This document shows, piece by piece, positions 16,108 to 25,368 of a stretch of 64,000 nt of DNA (within the stretch, counting starts at the first letter, position 1; the number at the start of each line of letters is the position of its first letter). Under the pieces are notes generated by a model. It was given only the letters and a program-made list of their open reading frames with translations. It was not told the origin of the DNA and made no database searches. The translations under genes were made by a program, and so were the position numbers. Where the stretch lies: assembly GCF_013402875.1 (NCBI RefSeq), contig NZ_CP058579.1, forward strand, positions 2,232,001 through 2,296,000, written 5' to 3'. The stretch comes from Halorarum salinum (lineage in GTDB: Archaea > Halobacteriota > Halobacteria > Halobacteriales > Haloferacaceae).

Positions 16108-18271
16108 GCGATCGCACGTCCGAGACGCTCATTTCGTCGGTCCAGTGGATTTCGTTCTCGATAGCCAGCGGGATCCGTGCTAGTTCCAGGAACGAGCGGA
16201 AGGTATCCAGCTCCGACCTGGAGTTCGCACGGACCCCCGAGGCAACGTACTGCCTGTTCGACGCCTCGTAGTGGGGATTGGCCATCGTTCCTAGCCCGAA
16301 CGAGCGGGTCGGATAGTACACGGGGCGGATGTGGAACGCGTCCGGTTCCGTGTCCGTGATTTCGGCGACGATGGGTGCGCCCGTCGCGCACTGACACAGC
16401 TGTACCCGCGGGTCGCCGACGATGGTGTACGCGCTCCCCGCGAACGGCCCGCGAGCCACGACGTCCAGCGCCGCGTCCAGCGGGAACCCCGCGTCGAACA
16501 GGCGGGCGAGGTCGCGGCCCACCCGCGTCGCCAGCGAGTTCGGGAGCTCCGTGAGCGAGACGACGCCGCCGAGCGCGCCGGCCTCGACGAGCGCCATCCC
16601 CTGCTGGTAGGAGGTGCAGGCGTTCAGCAGGAACGCCTCGACGCCCGTCCCGTCCAGGCGCCGGAGGTCGAGGAAGCTGTCCGAACACTCGACGCCGCGC
16701 TCGTCCACGTGGCCGATGTAGTGGAGGAAGTCGTGGTCGTCCCGGAGCAGTTCGGCCAGCTCTGCCACGCTCAGGTCCACGGCCTGGACGACGTCGAACG
16801 CGACGTGGTCCCTGAACCCGTACACGTCGTCGGCCTCACCCGCCATCCGGCCGTCGTTGCAGACGACCGTGACGTCGATGGTGAGATCCGCCGATAGCGT
16901 TCGGTCGAGCCGTCGACGGTAGGCGTCGACGGTCGGCTTCGCCGCGCGCATCGGGAAGCCCGGACCGACCCACGCGAGCGAGGTGCTCCCGGCGGGGCGG
17001 GGGGAGACGATCGCGTCCCCCTCGGCGGTGACGTTCTGGGTCGGGCTCCGGGTCGAGTCGGGCCGGGGGGACGCGTCGTCGGCGCTCCGCGTGACCGGCG
17101 CCGCCCGGTCGTTTCGGACGAACTCGGCGAGCGGCCCGGCGTCGTCCCGGTCGGGGACGGTCGGCGTCGGAGGCGGCGACCGGACCTTCGAGAGGTCGCC
17201 CGCGAGGAACGGGAGGATCGCCGCGTTCGCGGCGACCGGCTTCACGTCGGTGGTCTGTGGCCAGTCGACGGCGCCCTCGGTCGCGCTCCGTGGGACCTCG
17301 AGGTACGCCGCCGTTCGCTCGGCGAGGTCCGCCTCGTACCACTCCTCCCACGGCGGGTCGAGCCGGTCGGTGAGCGACTCGTGCAGGTGGAGGTCGACGT
17401 CGTACAGCCCGGCCGGACAGGCTCGCGTCGCACAGTCGAGCGTGAACGTGTGCGCGAGCAGCCGTCCGAGTTCGAGCGCGAGCTCCTCCCGCTCGTCGGG
17501 GAGGCGGTGCCGGGTGCCGCCGGCCGAGAGGTACGGCCGCTCGCTCTCGACGACGTTCGCCCCGAGGTAGTAGGCGACCGGCGCGGCCGAGAACAGGGGC
17601 CCGTACTCGAACGGCAGGCCCAGCTTCACCCCGTTCTCGGCGCGCTCGACGAGCGGCGGCAGCTCGAACTCCTCGCCGACCCGGAGGAGCGGGGGGTGGC
17701 CCCGCAGCGTCGGGAACGACCGCTCGGGGGAGGTCGTCGCGAGCGCCGACCCGAACGTCGAGAGCCCGGCGGCGACGTCGGCCGGGTCGTCGGTCACGGT
17801 CACCGTCCCGGCGGGCGTCCCGTGGCGCGAGCGCGCGCCGAGCGTGACCGTGGCGGGACCGCCGTCGGACGTCACCGTCGGGTATCTGTCCCCGTAGCTG
17901 ACCAGCGCCGGCCCGTCGAGCGCGAGGTACGTCTTCACCGGCGCCGTGGAGAGTTCGAGCACGTGGGGACCGGAGGGGACGCGCGCGGAGCCGTCCGCCG
18001 TCGCCGTCGCGACCACCCGGTTCTCCGGGGTTCTGACGTACACGTCGGCGGTACAGAGCGGGGTGACCGACGGGGCGGTGAACCGCCAGCAGCCGTCCAC
18101 CGGCGTGGGGAACAGCTCCTCGTCGGACACTCGGGTCGGGCAGGTGCTCCCGCCGCCGAGCCGAAACGGGAGGTTGACCTCCTCGATTCGGTCGTCCACC
18201 TCGTAGTCGGCGGGCCCCTCGGCCGGGACGAGCGACACTGCCCGTGCGGCGTCGCCTCGTGTATCGCTCAC
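16091..18271 (-). CDS. Large haloarchaeal protein with C-terminal CHAT (caspase-like) protease domain
   Basis: 726 residues from GTG 18271; the frame extends to 18442 but those codons overlap the upstream gene and are Ser/Arg-rich. The N-terminal 480 residues have no named domain but include a beta-rich start (SGPHVLELSTAPVKTYLALD) and a middle block YEADLAERTAAYLEVPRS. The C-terminal part has HDFLHYIGHVDERGVECSD (likely catalytic His521) and AFLLNACTSYQQGMALVEAG (likely nucleophile Cys552), the dyad of CHAT/caspase-like peptidases. The linked gene upstream ends 4 bases before this start, so the two form one transcript. Confidence 0.75.
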   Translation of the reverse strand: MSDTRGDAARAVSLVPAEGPADYEVDDRIEEVNLPFRLGGGSTCPTRVSDEELFPTPVDGCWRFTAPSVTPLCTADVYVRTPENRVVATATADGSARVPSGPHVLELSTAPVKTYLALDGPALVSYGDRYPTVTSDGGPATVTLGARSRHGTPAGTVTVTDDPADVAAGLSTFGSALATTSPERSFPTLRGHPPLLRVGEEFELPPLVERAENGVKLGLPFEYGPLFSAAPVAYYLGANVVESERPYLSAGGTRHRLPDEREELALELGRLLAHTFTLDCATRACPAGLYDVDLHLHESLTDRLDPPWEEWYEADLAERTAAYLEVPRSATEGAVDWPQTTDVKPVAANAAILPFLAGDLSKVRSPPPTPTVPDRDDAGPLAEFVRNDRAAPVTRSADDASPRPDSTRSPTQNVTAEGDAIVSPRPAGSTSLAWVGPGFPMRAAKPTVDAYRRRLDRTLSADLTIDVTVVCNDGRMAGEADDVYGFRDHVAFDVVQAVDLSVAELAELLRDDHDFLHYIGHVDERGVECSDSFLDLRRLDGTGVEAFLLNACTSYQQGMALVEAGALGGVVSLTELPNSLATRVGRDLARLFDAGFPLDAALDVVARGPFAGSAYTIVGDPRVQLCQCATGAPIVAEITDTEPDAFHIRPVYYPTRSFGLGTMANPHYEASNRQYVASGVRANSRSELDTFRSFLELARIPLAIENEIHWTDEMSVSDVRSLTDQQ

Positions 18272-18275
18272 CGGA

Positions 18276-19022
18276 TCACCCGAGCGGATACCAGTCGGTC
18301 GTCCCCCACCCGTGGATGTGCCACCGCTCCTCGGGCAGCACCGCCCGGTCGCGGAGCCGGAGCTCGACGACGACGTCGAGGACCTCCCCGAGCTGGGTCG
18401 CGATCCCGTCGACGAGGGGGTCCGACCGCGGCTCCCCGTCAACGGGGCGTCTGGGCAGGTGGAAGTGGGCCATCCCGCCCCGGTCGCGCGTGGTCGCGGC
18501 CGCCTCCCTGAGGACGTCCCCCGCGCCCGACTCGCCGAGCGTCGCGCGGAGGCCGTCGACGCGGTACAGCCCGACGCGGAGCGTCATCTCGTCGCCGCCG
18601 TCGACGCTGACCTCGTCGATGGCGTCGAGGAAGCGCCGTCCGAACCCGTCGTCGACGGGGCCGGACGGCGCGAGGCCGCCGTCGCTCGCGGGCGACCCGC
18701 CGGACGCCCCAGCGCTTCGGAGCGTGTCGTCCCTGCGGACGATCGCCGTCCCCCCGCTGTCGGCGGAGACGCTCCCCGGGAGCCAGGCGTTCGGTCGCGG
18801 CGTGTCGTGTGTCAGCCCGAGGACGCGACGGCGCGGGTTCGACGGATCGCCGAAGTATCGCGTCGCCGCGACCCGGTGGGCGTCCGTCGGGACGTCGCCC
18901 GTGACGAGCATGCCACACCCCCCGTCGAGGGTGTCGAGCGCCGCCCGGAGCGACGGGTCGGCTCCGCGCGTTCGGGGGCCGGACGCCTCGGCGCCGGGCG
19001 TGTCGGCGCGTCCTCGATTCAT
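18276..19022 (-). CDS. DUF7504-like RecA-fold-like partner of the CHAT protease
   Basis: 248 residues from ATG 19022; an upstream ATG at 19067 is possible, but a T-rich promoter element (19047-19053) fits the inner start. The core LRAALDTLDGGCGMLVTGDVP, then RYFGDPSNPRRRVLGLTHDTP, resembles the haloarchaeal DUF7504 family as I remember it: a RecA/KaiC-like alpha-beta fold without a Walker A motif. The later part, DEMTLRVGLYRVDGL and MAHFHLPR, looks like another strand-helix layer. It lies 4 bases upstream of the CHAT gene in the same direction. Likely a sensor or regulator of the protease (inference). Confidence 0.65.
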   Translation of the reverse strand: MNRGRADTPGAEASGPRTRGADPSLRAALDTLDGGCGMLVTGDVPTDAHRVAATRYFGDPSNPRRRVLGLTHDTPRPNAWLPGSVSADSGGTAIVRRDDTLRSAGASGGSPASDGGLAPSGPVDDGFGRRFLDAIDEVSVDGGDEMTLRVGLYRVDGLRATLGESGAGDVLREAAATTRDRGGMAHFHLPRRPVDGEPRSDPLVDGIATQLGEVLDVVVELRLRDRAVLPEERWHIHGWGTTDWYPLG

Positions 19023-19080
19023 GAGTCCGGTGAGGATGTCGGGGAACAAAAACGTTCGGCCACACACGCCGACGTCGTCC

Positions 19081-19686
19081 TCACGCGAGGTCGGCCCACG
19101 CGCCCCGGAACCGCTGGAGCGCGGTGGCGTGTCCGACCACGGCGAACAGCCAGAGCAGGAGCGACACGACCCCGTACCCGGCGACGAGCGGCCCGGGAAC
19201 CGCGGCCGCGAGGAGCCCGGCGACGCCGACGAGCGCGAGTCGGTCCGCCCGCCCGAGCAGCCCCCCGTACTCGCGGCCGATCCCGACGGCCTGGATCTGC
19301 GTGCCGAGATACGAGGTCATCAGCACCCCGGTCACGGCGGCGAGCCCGAGCGCGTACGCGTCGATGCCGGCCGCGAGCCCGACGAGCACGGCGATGTCCG
19401 CGTAGCGGTCGAGCACGTGGTCGAGGAAGTCGCCGCCCGCGGAGGCGACCCCCCGTTCCCGGGCCAGCGCCCCGTCGACGAGGTCGAGCCAGCCGTTGAG
19501 GAACACGAGCGCCGAGCCGGCGACGTACCAGGCGGGCTCGGCGAGGCCGAACGCGACCCCGGCGGCGACCGCACAGGCGAACGCGACGACGCTGACGCCG
19601 TCCGGCGAGAGTCCGAGCGCGTCGGCCGCCCGGACGAACGGCGAGAGCCCGCGGTCGGCGACGTGGCGGAACCGGTCGAGCGTCAT
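19081..19686 (-). CDS. CDP-alcohol phosphatidyltransferase family enzyme (archaeal phospholipid headgroup synthesis)
   Basis: 201 residues with about six hydrophobic segments. The family signature D-x2-DG-x2-AR-x8-G-x3-D-x3-D is intact: DLVDGALARERGVASAG followed by GDFLDHVLD. It therefore joins a CDP-activated archaeol lipid to a polar alcohol such as myo-inositol phosphate, glycerol phosphate or serine; archaetidylinositol phosphate synthase is a good guess. Its ATG overlaps the stop of the AK6-like gene (ATGA at 19683-19686), so translation is coupled within a three-gene operon. Confidence 0.87.
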   Translation of the reverse strand: MTLDRFRHVADRGLSPFVRAADALGLSPDGVSVVAFACAVAAGVAFGLAEPAWYVAGSALVFLNGWLDLVDGALARERGVASAGGDFLDHVLDRYADIAVLVGLAAGIDAYALGLAAVTGVLMTSYLGTQIQAVGIGREYGGLLGRADRLALVGVAGLLAAAVPGPLVAGYGVVSLLLWLFAVVGHATALQRFRGAWADLA

Positions 19687-20180
19687 CGGTACTCGAGGAA
19701 ATCGACCTCGCCCGCCGAGGGGTCGCGCTCGCCGGCGGCGACGGCGGCCAGTTCGGCCGCGACCTCGTCGGGCGTCAGGTCGGTCGTGTCGATCTCGTAG
19801 ACGTTCTCCGGGCCGTGCGCGGCAACGGCCTCGCCGAGTATCACGTCGAGCGCCTCGCTCTCGCGGTTCTCCGCGGCCTTCGCGGCCGGTTCGCCGCGGT
19901 CGAGCAGCCGGGACTCGAGTTCGTCCGGCCGGCACCGGAGGACGGCGACCCGATCGGCCTCGAAGCGGTGGGCGAGGTGGGACTCCAGCACGCCGTCCCA
20001 GTCGCCGAGGTGCTCCCGGCAGGCGTCGAGGTCGACGACGAGCGTGTCGCGGTCCTCGTCCCGTTCGCTCCACAGGCCCTCCTCGCGGACGACGTCGTTC
20101 AGGTGGACGACGGGCCGGTCGAGCGCCTCGGTCGCGCTCGTCTTCCCGGTTCCCGGCGTCCCGGTGACCGCGAGCCTCAC
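19683..20180 (-). CDS. Adenylate kinase-like NTPase of the AK6/Fap7 family
   Basis: 165 residues from GTG 20180. The P-loop GTPGTGKTSA is at residues 7-16. Then come VVHLNDVV, the conserved VVDLDACREHL strand, and VAVLRCRPDELESRLLDRGE, which is the lid region with its Arg. This is the AK6 pattern: an adenylate kinase-like enzyme that in other organisms also acts in small-subunit maturation. The GTG overlaps the hisC stop (GTGA, 20177-20180), and its own stop overlaps the next ATG. Confidence 0.88.
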   Translation of the reverse strand: MRLAVTGTPGTGKTSATEALDRPVVHLNDVVREEGLWSERDEDRDTLVVDLDACREHLGDWDGVLESHLAHRFEADRVAVLRCRPDELESRLLDRGEPAAKAAENRESEALDVILGEAVAAHGPENVYEIDTTDLTPDEVAAELAAVAAGERDPSAGEVDFLEYR

Positions 20181-21289
20181 GCTTCCGCCTCCGGGTCCGA
20201 CTCCAGGTCCGGGTCGAGTTCGGCGAGTACCTCGTTCAGCGTCTCGACCGCGCGCCTCGTCTCCGACTCGGTCCCGCAGGAGACCCGCACACAGCCCGGG
20301 AGCCCGAACGACGAGGTGTCCCGGACGATGACGCCCCGCTCCCGCGCGCGCTCCGTGACCGCCGTCCCGTCGCCGACCTCCGCGAGCACGAAGTTGCCGG
20401 CGCTGTCGAAGGTGTGGGCGTCGAGGCCCTTCTCCATGTACTCGCGGGCCCATTGGGCGGACTCGACGGATCGCTCGACGTGTTCCCCGTCGTCGAGTGC
20501 GGCCAGCGCGGCCGCCAGTCCGACGGCGCTGGCGGCGAACGGAGTGTTCACCCGCGAGTACGCGTCCGCCCACTCGGGGGGGACGAGCGCGTAGCCGACC
20601 CGGAGGCCGGCGAGGCCGTACGCCTTCGAGAACGTCCGCGTGACTGCGAGGTTGTCGTGCTCGCCCAGCAGGTCGACCGCCGTCGGCGAGGTCGAGAACT
20701 CGGCGTACGCCTCGTCGACCACGACGAGGGTGTGCTCGTCCACGCCCGAGAGCAGCGCGAGCAGTTCCTCGCGCGGGAGTTCCGAGCCCGTGGGGTTGTG
20801 CGGCGTCGTCACGTGGACCATCCGCTCGCCGTCGTAGGCGTCGAGGACGGTCTCGGCGGCCTGTGCGAACCCGTCGTCCTTCGTGAGGGGGTAGCTGGCG
20901 GCGCTCCCGTGGTGGTACCGCGCGCTCATCGCGTAGTAGGAGAACCCCGGTTCGGGCACCAGTACCCGATCGCCCGGGTCGAGCATGGCGCGCGCGAGGT
21001 AGTCGAGCGCGCCGTCCGCGCCGGGGGTCACCCACACCTGCTCGGGGGCCACCCCCCAGCGCTCGGCCAGTTCCTCGGCGAGGTCCGTGTGGGCCGCCTT
21101 CGGGTAGACGCTCACGTCGTCCGCCGCGTCCCGGACCGCCGCCACGGCCTTCGGCGAGGGGCCGTGCGGGTTCTCGTTCGAGGAGAGCTTCACCAGCTCG
21201 CCGGGGTCCATCCCCAGGTCGCGGGCCACCTCCTCGATCCCCCGACCGGGCACGTACGGGGCGTTCGCGGAGAGGTCTCGCGGTCGCAT
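20177..21289 (-). CDS. hisC: Histidinol-phosphate aminotransferase
   Basis: 370 residues from ATG 21289; a promoter element CTTAAGG at 21314-21320 is 25-31 bases upstream. It is a fold-type I PLP aminotransferase: LSSNENPHGPSP at the start, TPHNPTGSELPREE, VVDEAYAEFS, and the PLP lysine in TRTFSKAYGLAGLRVGY. The C-terminal PGCVRVSCGTESE binds substrate phosphate. It converts imidazole acetol phosphate and glutamate to histidinol phosphate. It leads the operon with AK6 and the phosphatidyltransferase, an unrelated pairing that reflects tight packing. Confidence 0.93.
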   Translation of the reverse strand: MRPRDLSANAPYVPGRGIEEVARDLGMDPGELVKLSSNENPHGPSPKAVAAVRDAADDVSVYPKAAHTDLAEELAERWGVAPEQVWVTPGADGALDYLARAMLDPGDRVLVPEPGFSYYAMSARYHHGSAASYPLTKDDGFAQAAETVLDAYDGERMVHVTTPHNPTGSELPREELLALLSGVDEHTLVVVDEAYAEFSTSPTAVDLLGEHDNLAVTRTFSKAYGLAGLRVGYALVPPEWADAYSRVNTPFAASAVGLAAALAALDDGEHVERSVESAQWAREYMEKGLDAHTFDSAGNFVLAEVGDGTAVTERARERGVIVRDTSSFGLPGCVRVSCGTESETRRAVETLNEVLAELDPDLESDPEAEA

Positions 21290-21690
21290 ACGCGAGGGGA
21301 GTGGCCGGCGCTTCTTAAGGGTGCTTACACGTCGTCCGGGAACGTGCACCGGCCTCGTGCAGAACGGGGAGTGAGACGTGGCGCGGGCCGGCGGGCCTCC
21401 GTTCACGCGAGCGAGCCTGCGAGCGAGGGGGAGTTCCGAGGGGCGTGCTCCAAGGTGGGGGTGGATGAGGTTGCGGTTCTGGCGGGACTGAAAGGGACCC
21501 CGCGGGGGCTTCTGGAACCGCTTCACTACGAGCGGGCGGACTGTAGTGCCGATTGCCGGGCGGACCTTCAAATACGATACCGACCCAGCCACCCCGTGAT
21601 CTGACGACTGGCCCGGCGCGTCACGCGGTTGTGCGGCGACGCGCGTCGGGAACGATTCCGCCGCCCGTCAGCCCCTCGAAGGCGTGCACG
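21290..21690. other. Intergenic region with a GC-rich hairpin
   Basis: About 400 bases between the hisC promoter and the hflX stop. Within it, GCGGTTC (21473-21479) and GAACCGC (21515-21521) form a 7-base inverted repeat around GGACTGAAAGGGACCCCGCG. The core CCCCGCGGGG is itself self-complementary. A GGGACTGAAAGGG motif recurs in haloarchaeal non-coding DNA as I recall. No protein or tRNA could be recognised here. Confidence 0.4.
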
Positions 21691-23019
21691 TCACCGGTCC
21701 TGTTCCCACGACTCGCCCGACCCCCCGGGCGCCGCTAGCTCCTCCGCCCGCCGTTTCGCCTCCTCGACCACGGACGGTCGCCCGGCGAGTTCGACGCGGA
21801 CCGTCTCCCCCTCGTAGGTCGCCTCGACGTCGCCGCGCTCGTACAGGTCCGAGAGCAACGACTGTGTCCGTCCGTCGTTGGGTAGCACGAACTCGATCCG
21901 TTCGGTCGGCAGCGAATCGGCGACGGCCGCCCGGAGGTCGTCCACGCCCTCGCCCCCCAGCGCGCTCGCCGCCACCGGTCCGTGAACGGTCGTCGCCAGT
22001 TCCCGGACGAGTTCGCGCCGTTCGGCGAGCGCCTCGTCGTCGACCCGGTCGGCCTTGTTCAACACCGGGATCACCGTTCCCTCGGCCTCGTCGTCGACGA
22101 CGTCCATCGCGACCGACGCCCGTCGCCGCAGCGCCTCGGGGTCGACGCTCGCGTCCACGACGGCGAGCACCGCGTCCGCGTCGCCGATCTCCCCGAGCGT
22201 CCCCGAGAAGGATCGAACCAGGTCGTGCGGGAGGTCGTCCACCAGCCCGACCGTGTCGGCGAGCAGCGTTCGCCTCCCGCGGAGCGTCGCCCGACGCGTC
22301 GTCGTCTCCAGCGTCTCGAACAGACGGTCGGCCACCTCGGCAGTCCCGTCGAGGTCGGCGTGAGTCGGCTCGTGGTCAGCGACCGAGAGGTCGTCCGCCA
22401 GTCGGTGGAGCAGCGTCGACTTGCCCGCGTTCGTGTAACCCGCGAGCGCGACGAGGTCGAACCCCTCGTCGCGCCGCTCCGCTCGCCGCTCGGCCGCCGC
22501 GTCGCGGACGTCGTCGAGTTCGCGGTCGATGGCGTCGATGCGCCGCTCCAGGTCGAGCACCGGCGAGCCCTTCTCGGTCGCCCGGTTCAGCAGTGATTCC
22601 TCTGCGGTCTGCCGGAGCCGTGGGAGTTCGTACGCCAGCGTGGCCCGCTCGACCTGCAGGGCGGCGACCCTGCTCCCGGCCCCCTCGGCGAAGACGTCGA
22701 GCACGAGCCGATACCGGTCGAGGAGCGCCACCCCGTCCGGGAGCAGTTCCACCAGCGAGCCGTACTGGCCCGGCGTCAGCCCGCCGTCGAAGACGACGAC
22801 GGTCGCGTCGAAGTCCGCGGCGACGTCGGCGAGTTCCTCCGCCTTCCCGCGGCCGAGGCCGTACGTTCCGTCCTCGCGGCCCCTCTGGGTCACGCGCTCG
22901 ACCACGTCGTAGCCGGCGGTCCCCGCGAGCGCGCGAATTTCGTCCGTGTTCGGTTCCGTTCCGTCGTACCGGGCGGCCACGACCGCGCGACCGCCCGACG
23001 GCGTTCGTCCTGCTTGCAT
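21691..23019 (-). CDS. hflX: Ribosome-associated GTPase HflX
   Basis: 442 residues. The N-terminal HflX domain includes GTYGLGRGKAEELADV, VVVFDGGLTPGQ and RYRLVLDVFAEGAGS. A coiled segment LDLERRIDAIDRELDDV leads to the G domain: GYTNAGKSTLLHRL (G1), ADTVGLVDDLPHDLV (G3) and NKAD (G4). HflX binds ribosomes and splits or rescues stalled ones under stress. It is transcribed alone, with the reverse-oriented HerA-like gene 308 bases upstream. Confidence 0.93.
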   Translation of the reverse strand: MQAGRTPSGGRAVVAARYDGTEPNTDEIRALAGTAGYDVVERVTQRGREDGTYGLGRGKAEELADVAADFDATVVVFDGGLTPGQYGSLVELLPDGVALLDRYRLVLDVFAEGAGSRVAALQVERATLAYELPRLRQTAEESLLNRATEKGSPVLDLERRIDAIDRELDDVRDAAAERRAERRDEGFDLVALAGYTNAGKSTLLHRLADDLSVADHEPTHADLDGTAEVADRLFETLETTTRRATLRGRRTLLADTVGLVDDLPHDLVRSFSGTLGEIGDADAVLAVVDASVDPEALRRRASVAMDVVDDEAEGTVIPVLNKADRVDDEALAERRELVRELATTVHGPVAASALGGEGVDDLRAAVADSLPTERIEFVLPNDGRTQSLLSDLYERGDVEATYEGETVRVELAGRPSVVEEAKRRAEELAAPGGSGESWEQDR

Positions 23020-23327
23020 TCGACTGTGACCGCCGCGCCGTCAGGTTCGCGACTACGGGACCGCGAACCGACGACGGACGGCCCGACGCTCGTCAGGCCA
23101 TCCGACTACGGGAGGTACTAGGTACTACCCGCACCGCCGTGCCGCCGAGCGCGTCCCCGCCGACGCGACCGGTCAGCGCGCAGCGAAAAGGGTCTCCATT
23201 CGAGTTCGAACGGGACCGGAGACGGGAAAAACGTTGTCCGGGTGTGTGAACGAGACACGGGGGTCGTGGACCGACCGCCGTCCGGGCCCGTCGGCGACGC
23301 GCTGACGCTCGCCCGTCGTTGGCCGCG
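23020..23327. other. Intergenic region without recognisable gene
   Basis: About 308 GC-rich bases between hflX and the stop of the HerA-like gene, both on the minus strand. It must contain the hflX promoter. I saw no small gene, RNA or repeat. Confidence 0.5.
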
Positions 23328-25187
23328 TCAGCGCCGTTCCGGTTCGGCGAGTCCGGCGCGGACCTCGATCTCGGCGACGACCTCCGCGAGCTCCTGCCGG
23401 TCCGCGTTGTCGCCGTACACGCGTTCGACGAGGTCCGGCAGCGCGTAGGCGTACTCCCCGTGTGAACGGTGTTCGACCAGGCCGGCCCGCCGGAGCTTTC
23501 GGTTCCGGCTGTACGCGAAACGGCGGTCGCCCGAACCGCCGGCGGCGACGTGTGCCTCCTCGGCGGTCGCACGGCCCGCAACGCGGTAGTAGGCGAACAT
23601 GTCGCGGGTCACCTCCTCCAGCGATCCGATCGCCCGGGAGAACCCGTCGACGACCGCGTCGCGTCGCCTGAGCTCGGCCCCGTCCGCGAACGAGGCGAGT
23701 TCGGCCGCGTCGTCGAACCCGGAGCGGGACCGCGCCTCCTCGACGGAGACCCCGTCCGTCGTCGGAACCGCGTCGGGGGCCGTCGCTGCGACGTCCGCCT
23801 CGCCGACGGTGGCGTCGGTTTCGGTCCCGTTCGTCGCGGCACCGTTCGACGCCGCCTCGCCGTGCGGCTCCGCGTCCAGGTCGGTCGCGTCGGAGTCGGC
23901 CCCGTTTTCGCCGACGTCGTTCGCGGCGGCGCCGGCGCCGTTCGTCGCGGCGGCAGCGACCGTCGCCTCGCTCCGAACGTCAGCCGCGTCGTCCCCCCGG
24001 TTCGACGCCCCGGGTTCGTTCCCGGGCCTCCGGTCCCTCCCGTCGTAGTCGTGGAGCGCCGACTGGTCGGGACGAGCGGGCTCCCGCCCGACGAGGTCGC
24101 CCCCGGAACGCCGGCCGTCACCGCCCCGGTACGGCGCATCGGCCTTCCGGAGGAGCGCCTGCGCGAAGGTGTCCGCCATCGAGGACATGTCCTTCGCCTC
24201 CTCGAGTTCCCGCTCCAGTTGCGTGATGCGCTGGCGCTTCTTGTCGAGTTCCTGGCGGAGGTCGGCCAGCTCGGACTCGTGACGCTCCCGCTCGTCGGTG
24301 ATGTCCTGTAGCTCGGAGACGAGATCGCCCGAGACGGACTTGAGGTCGGGCCGCTCGAAGTCGTCGAGGCCGGGGGTCGCGCCCGCGTCGAACGTCTGCT
24401 TCCGGTGGAACTGCACCCGCCGGATGGACTCGGCCCAGTCGGTCATCATGAACGCCTCGCCGTCGTCGAGGTCCTCGATCGCCTCGCCGTAGTCGCTCCC
24501 GAGGATGCGCGAGACGACCTTCGTGTCGTTGTCCCAGGTGAGTCGGTGCCAGCAGAGCCAGTCGCACTGGGTGATGAAGTCCTTCTTCACGTCCGCGGGC
24601 CGCTGGGAGATGCCGACGATGCCGAGGCCGTGTTTCCGGCCGCGCTTGCCGATCTTGATCAGCGTCTTGCCCGCCTCGTCCATCCCGACGCCCTCGGGGA
24701 TGTACTCGTGACACTCCTCGACGAGCATCAGGAACGGCTTCTTCAGCTTCTTCTCCTTGGCGAACAGCTGCCGTGCCGTCTCCTTGATGATGCCCGACGC
24801 CTCGTCCTCGTCGAGGTAGCCGGAAACGTCGAGGATGATGGGGACGTTCTGTTCGAGCGCGAGCCCCGCCAGTTTGCCCGCGTGCTCCTCGGACACCTGG
24901 ATGTCGCACTCGTCGTCGGCGCCCGCGTGGAGTATCTCGAACTCCTGTTTCAGCCCGTAGTACTCGCCGTCGGAGTCGACGATGAGCACGGGGAAGTTGT
25001 TCGAGAGGAGGTTCTCGATGACGACGCTGGCCGTGTTCGACTTTCCGCTCCCCGACTTCCCCGTGATGAACCCCCGCCCGGTGAGGATCTCGACCGCCGG
25101 GAGGGAGATGGGGGTTCCGGCCGCGAGCCCCGACTCGCCCCCGACGCCGTCGCTCACGTCGGCGACGGTGATCGTCTCCTCGCTCAT
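23328..25187 (-). CDS. HerA-like hexameric ATPase (DUF87) with long acidic linker
   Basis: 619 residues. The motor core is residues 1-300: GFITGKSGSGKSNTASVVIE (Walker A), FLMLVEECHEYIPEG (Walker B), and IGKRGRKHGLGIVGISQRP (arginine-finger and sensor region). A coiled coil follows (DITDERERHESELADLRQEL onward, about 300-345). Then comes about 150 residues of disordered Ala/Asp/Gly-rich linker, and a C-terminal winged-helix-like part (DMFAYYRVAG, RRFAYSRNRKLRRAGLVEH). It is longer than the NurA-partner HerA. No nuclease gene is beside it, so it may work in another DNA-translocation context. A TATA-like CTTATGCC lies 25-31 bases upstream. Confidence 0.85.
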   Translation of the reverse strand: MSEETITVADVSDGVGGESGLAAGTPISLPAVEILTGRGFITGKSGSGKSNTASVVIENLLSNNFPVLIVDSDGEYYGLKQEFEILHAGADDECDIQVSEEHAGKLAGLALEQNVPIILDVSGYLDEDEASGIIKETARQLFAKEKKLKKPFLMLVEECHEYIPEGVGMDEAGKTLIKIGKRGRKHGLGIVGISQRPADVKKDFITQCDWLCWHRLTWDNDTKVVSRILGSDYGEAIEDLDDGEAFMMTDWAESIRRVQFHRKQTFDAGATPGLDDFERPDLKSVSGDLVSELQDITDERERHESELADLRQELDKKRQRITQLERELEEAKDMSSMADTFAQALLRKADAPYRGGDGRRSGGDLVGREPARPDQSALHDYDGRDRRPGNEPGASNRGDDAADVRSEATVAAAATNGAGAAANDVGENGADSDATDLDAEPHGEAASNGAATNGTETDATVGEADVAATAPDAVPTTDGVSVEEARSRSGFDDAAELASFADGAELRRRDAVVDGFSRAIGSLEEVTRDMFAYYRVAGRATAEEAHVAAGGSGDRRFAYSRNRKLRRAGLVEHRSHGEYAYALPDLVERVYGDNADRQELAEVVAEIEVRAGLAEPERR

Positions 25188-25368
25188 TGGCCGTACGGTG
25201 CCGCCCTCCCGGCATAAGTCCCACCCATCGTCGTCTGACGGGCGTCACGCGCCTCCGTCCGAAACGGCCCGGTTTCCGTCCCCGGACGCGGCGACGTCGC
25301 CTCGCACCTTCCGGCGCTACCCCACACGTCCCGGCAACCTTCAACAACACGCGCGAGAAGCCTTCGGT

